A stretch of 6,109 nt of DNA, from positions 1 through 6,109 of the forward strand of contig JAATVM010000124.1 of the NCBI GenBank assembly GCA_014523495.1. Reading direction: 5' to 3'. Numbering within the stretch: the stretch's first letter is position 1; each line of letters begins with the position of its first letter. The stretch is from Nitrososphaerales archaeon TH1920. GTDB taxonomy: Archaea; Thermoproteota; Nitrososphaeria; Nitrososphaerales; Nitrososphaeraceae. Below, in pieces: positions 5,066 through 6,109 of this stretch. The notes beneath the pieces were generated by a model, which worked only from the letters and a program-made list of their open reading frames with translations, was not told the DNA's origin and did no database searches. A program made the translations under genes and the position numbers.

Positions 5066-5749
5066 ATGCCTCAGATGAAAACTCTTCAAATTGCCACTTT
5101 TGGTTCAAATGATCAAGACGGAGTGGCTCTTGGAATTAGAAGTTTTCCCATCGATAAATTGGTATTGATATGTTTTGATTCTGACAAAAATAAAGCAGAT
5201 GAATTTTGCAACAAGATTCGGAGCATATTGGGAATATCAATCAACATCACTCTTGTATCAAAAGAAAATGTTATCAGAGACACTATGGAAAGAGTCAATG
5301 AAACCCTCAATCTTCATGGTAAGGAATTTCAACAAGTGTTGATGAATGTCAGTTCAGGGGATAAGCTTATAGGCTGTGCAGCCCTGTCCTCCGCGTTCAT
5401 TAATGGAATAAAGGCTTTTGGAATGGATTCGACTCATAAGACTCCATTACTAATGCCAGTTCTAAAACTAAGTTACAATGAAATGATATCTGATGCAAAA
5501 ATAAAGATTCTAAAGGCCATTGAAAATGGTGGTGGCTCTATAGAAAGTCTAGAGCAGCTAGAACAACTTTCAGGATATGGCAAACCTCTCTTGAGCTATC
5601 ATGTGCAGGGAGCAAAAGATTCAAAAGGACTAGCAGATTTAGGACTAGTCGATGTAGAGAAAGGAGATAGGGGTAAAATATCAGCAAAGCTTACCGTATT
5701 GGGAAAGCTTCTTGTAAGCAGTAACGCTCTGTCCTTGTCCCACAGTTAG
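5066..5749 (+). CDS. CARF-like sensor domain fused to a winged helix-turn-helix (Csa3/HFX_2341 type)
   Basis: A probable ligand-responsive DNA-binding regulator of 227 residues. The N-terminal half has a Rossmann-like pattern: strand LQIATFG (7-13) followed by a polar loop SNDQDG, strand KLVLICFDSD (31-40), helix, strand NITLVS (60-65), helix, then strand QVLMNVSSGDK (90-100) leading into the helix LIGCAALSSAF. NVSSGDK occupies the place of the Asn-x-Thr/Ser-Gly-Gly-x-Lys ligand loop of CARF domains, which bind cyclic oligoadenylates or related nucleotides in Csa3-type proteins. Residues 143-217 form a winged helix: DAKIKILKAIENGG, a second helix, the recognition helix PLLSYHVQGAKDSKGLADLG, then a wing LVDVEKGDRGKISAKLTVLGKLL. 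No catalytic nuclease residues are visible. No CRISPR array or cas gene lies within the window, so it may be an orphan regulator; related stand-alone proteins (DUF6293, HFX_2341 family) exist in archaea. The fold assignment is from motif reading only. Confidence 0.75.
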   Translation: MPQMKTLQIATFGSNDQDGVALGIRSFPIDKLVLICFDSDKNKADEFCNKIRSILGISINITLVSKENVIRDTMERVNETLNLHGKEFQQVLMNVSSGDKLIGCAALSSAFINGIKAFGMDSTHKTPLLMPVLKLSYNEMISDAKIKILKAIENGGGSIESLEQLEQLSGYGKPLLSYHVQGAKDSKGLADLGLVDVEKGDRGKISAKLTVLGKLLVSSNALSLSHS

Positions 5750-5763
5750 GTTCCAAGCTTATA

Positions 5764-5789
5764 TTTTTTGAAGATAAATAACTATTTAT
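5764..5789. terminator. T-tract and AT-rich inverted repeat between converging genes
   Basis: A run of six T (5764-5769), 15 bases after the regulator stop, is followed by a perfect 7-bp inverted repeat ATAAATA-AC-TATTTAT (5774-5789). The repeat lies just past the end of the minus-strand gene remnant, so it could have served both directions. The stem is all A/T and weak. Confidence 0.45.
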
Positions 5790-5794
5790 TCATT

Positions 5795-6109
5795 TTACTT
5801 ATCAGAAGCCAATACGCAACGTCTGTCTAAGAGCTTAGCATACCTTCCCTAGCATAATACCTCGCAGATTTCATAAAATGCCGGCTCGTCTGGTTTCAGC
5901 TTCTATTAAGAACATTTTCATATAAGCCCTCATTTTTTAAAATTGAGATTACATCAAGAACTTCAAGACCAGTATAGATCGCAATCAACTATTCAGGAAT
6001 TCCTGAGAGGTAATAATTTGCTACCATATCTTTTATTTCATCAGGGATTTCGTTTGTTTCTTGAGAGCTATCCACCATGTTTTGCAGGTTATAACGCAGC
6101 AAATCTAAT
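5795..6109 (-). pseudogene. Broken gene running off the right edge (two TAG codons and a frameshift)
   Basis: Read on the minus strand from the window edge, an open frame begins LDLLRYNLQN, passes an ATG at 6078 and continues EIPDEIKDMVANYYLSGIPE. It then meets TAG at 5991-5989, after which LIAIYTGLEVLDVISILKN continues in the same frame as clearly protein-like sequence. That frame meets TGA at 5898-5896, but just before it another frame (from about 5902) takes over with KLKPDEPAFYEICEVLC, a second TAG at 5851-5849, then GRYAKLLDRRCVLASDK and TAA at 5797-5795. The simplest reading is one gene with two nonsense changes and one frameshift (one base lost or two gained). The YLSGIPE/LIAIYTGLEVLDVISILKNEGLY segment has the helix-turn-helix rhythm of a small DNA-binding domain, though I do not recognise the family. 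The true start is either ATG 6078, TTG 6102 or beyond the edge. Sequencing error could mimic such damage, but three lesions in 315 bases make decay more likely. Confidence 0.6.

Noticed and set aside
5113..5310. Minus-strand frame of 65 residues inside the regulator gene
   Set aside because: Antisense shadow of a gene with clear domain structure. The same applies to the short frames opposite 2213-2398 and 4570-4755, and to 507-719 within the membrane protein gene.
5849..5991. TAG codons read as an amino acid (pyrrolysine-like recoding)
   Set aside because: A frameshift is also needed to join the segments, and no pyrrolysine genes or insertion context are visible, so gene decay is simpler.

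Overview
The window looks like a piece of an AT-rich archaeal chromosome, most likely an ammonia-oxidising soil thaumarchaeon (Nitrososphaeria, perhaps Nitrosocosmicus-like). This is inferred from the protein set (a secreted DUF3179 protein, a secreted two-repeat protein of DUF7482 type, a CARF-like/winged-helix regulator). It also rests on the gene starts: several have an archaeal TATA-like box about 25 bases upstream of the start codon and no Shine-Dalgarno motif, as expected for leaderless transcripts. No rRNA, tRNA, CRISPR array, insertion sequence or plasmid gene was seen.

Layout from left to right. 181-1846 (+) is a two-gene operon with overlapping ends: a four-helix membrane protein carrying a Cys-Cys pair, then a membrane-anchored extracytoplasmic DUF3179 protein with a CPLC motif. 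2076-2429 (+) is a small cytoplasmic thioredoxin with a CPYC active site. 2962-2524 (-) holds two small overlapping unknown genes, the second a 45-residue protein with a CPSC motif. 3012-3838 has no large gene, but on close reading it contains two probable single-helix microproteins (51 and 38 residues), a hairpin in the leader of the first, a three-copy 11-bp tandem repeat, and a perfect 14-bp palindrome upstream of the next gene. 3839-4969 (+) is an exported protein made of two related domains. 5066-5749 (+) is a CARF-like sensor domain fused to a winged helix. 6109-5795 (-) is a decayed gene running off the right edge, broken by two in-frame TAG codons and a frameshift.

Functionally the left half has a cysteine/redox flavour: a CC membrane protein, a CxxC extracytoplasmic protein, a CxxC thioredoxin and a CxxC mini-protein. 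A shared pathway is only inference from adjacency. The right half is an envelope protein followed by an independently transcribed regulator with the architecture of ligand-sensing Csa3-type proteins, but with no cas genes in view. The least explained parts are the 2.5-3.8 kb small-gene stretch and the broken gene at the right edge.
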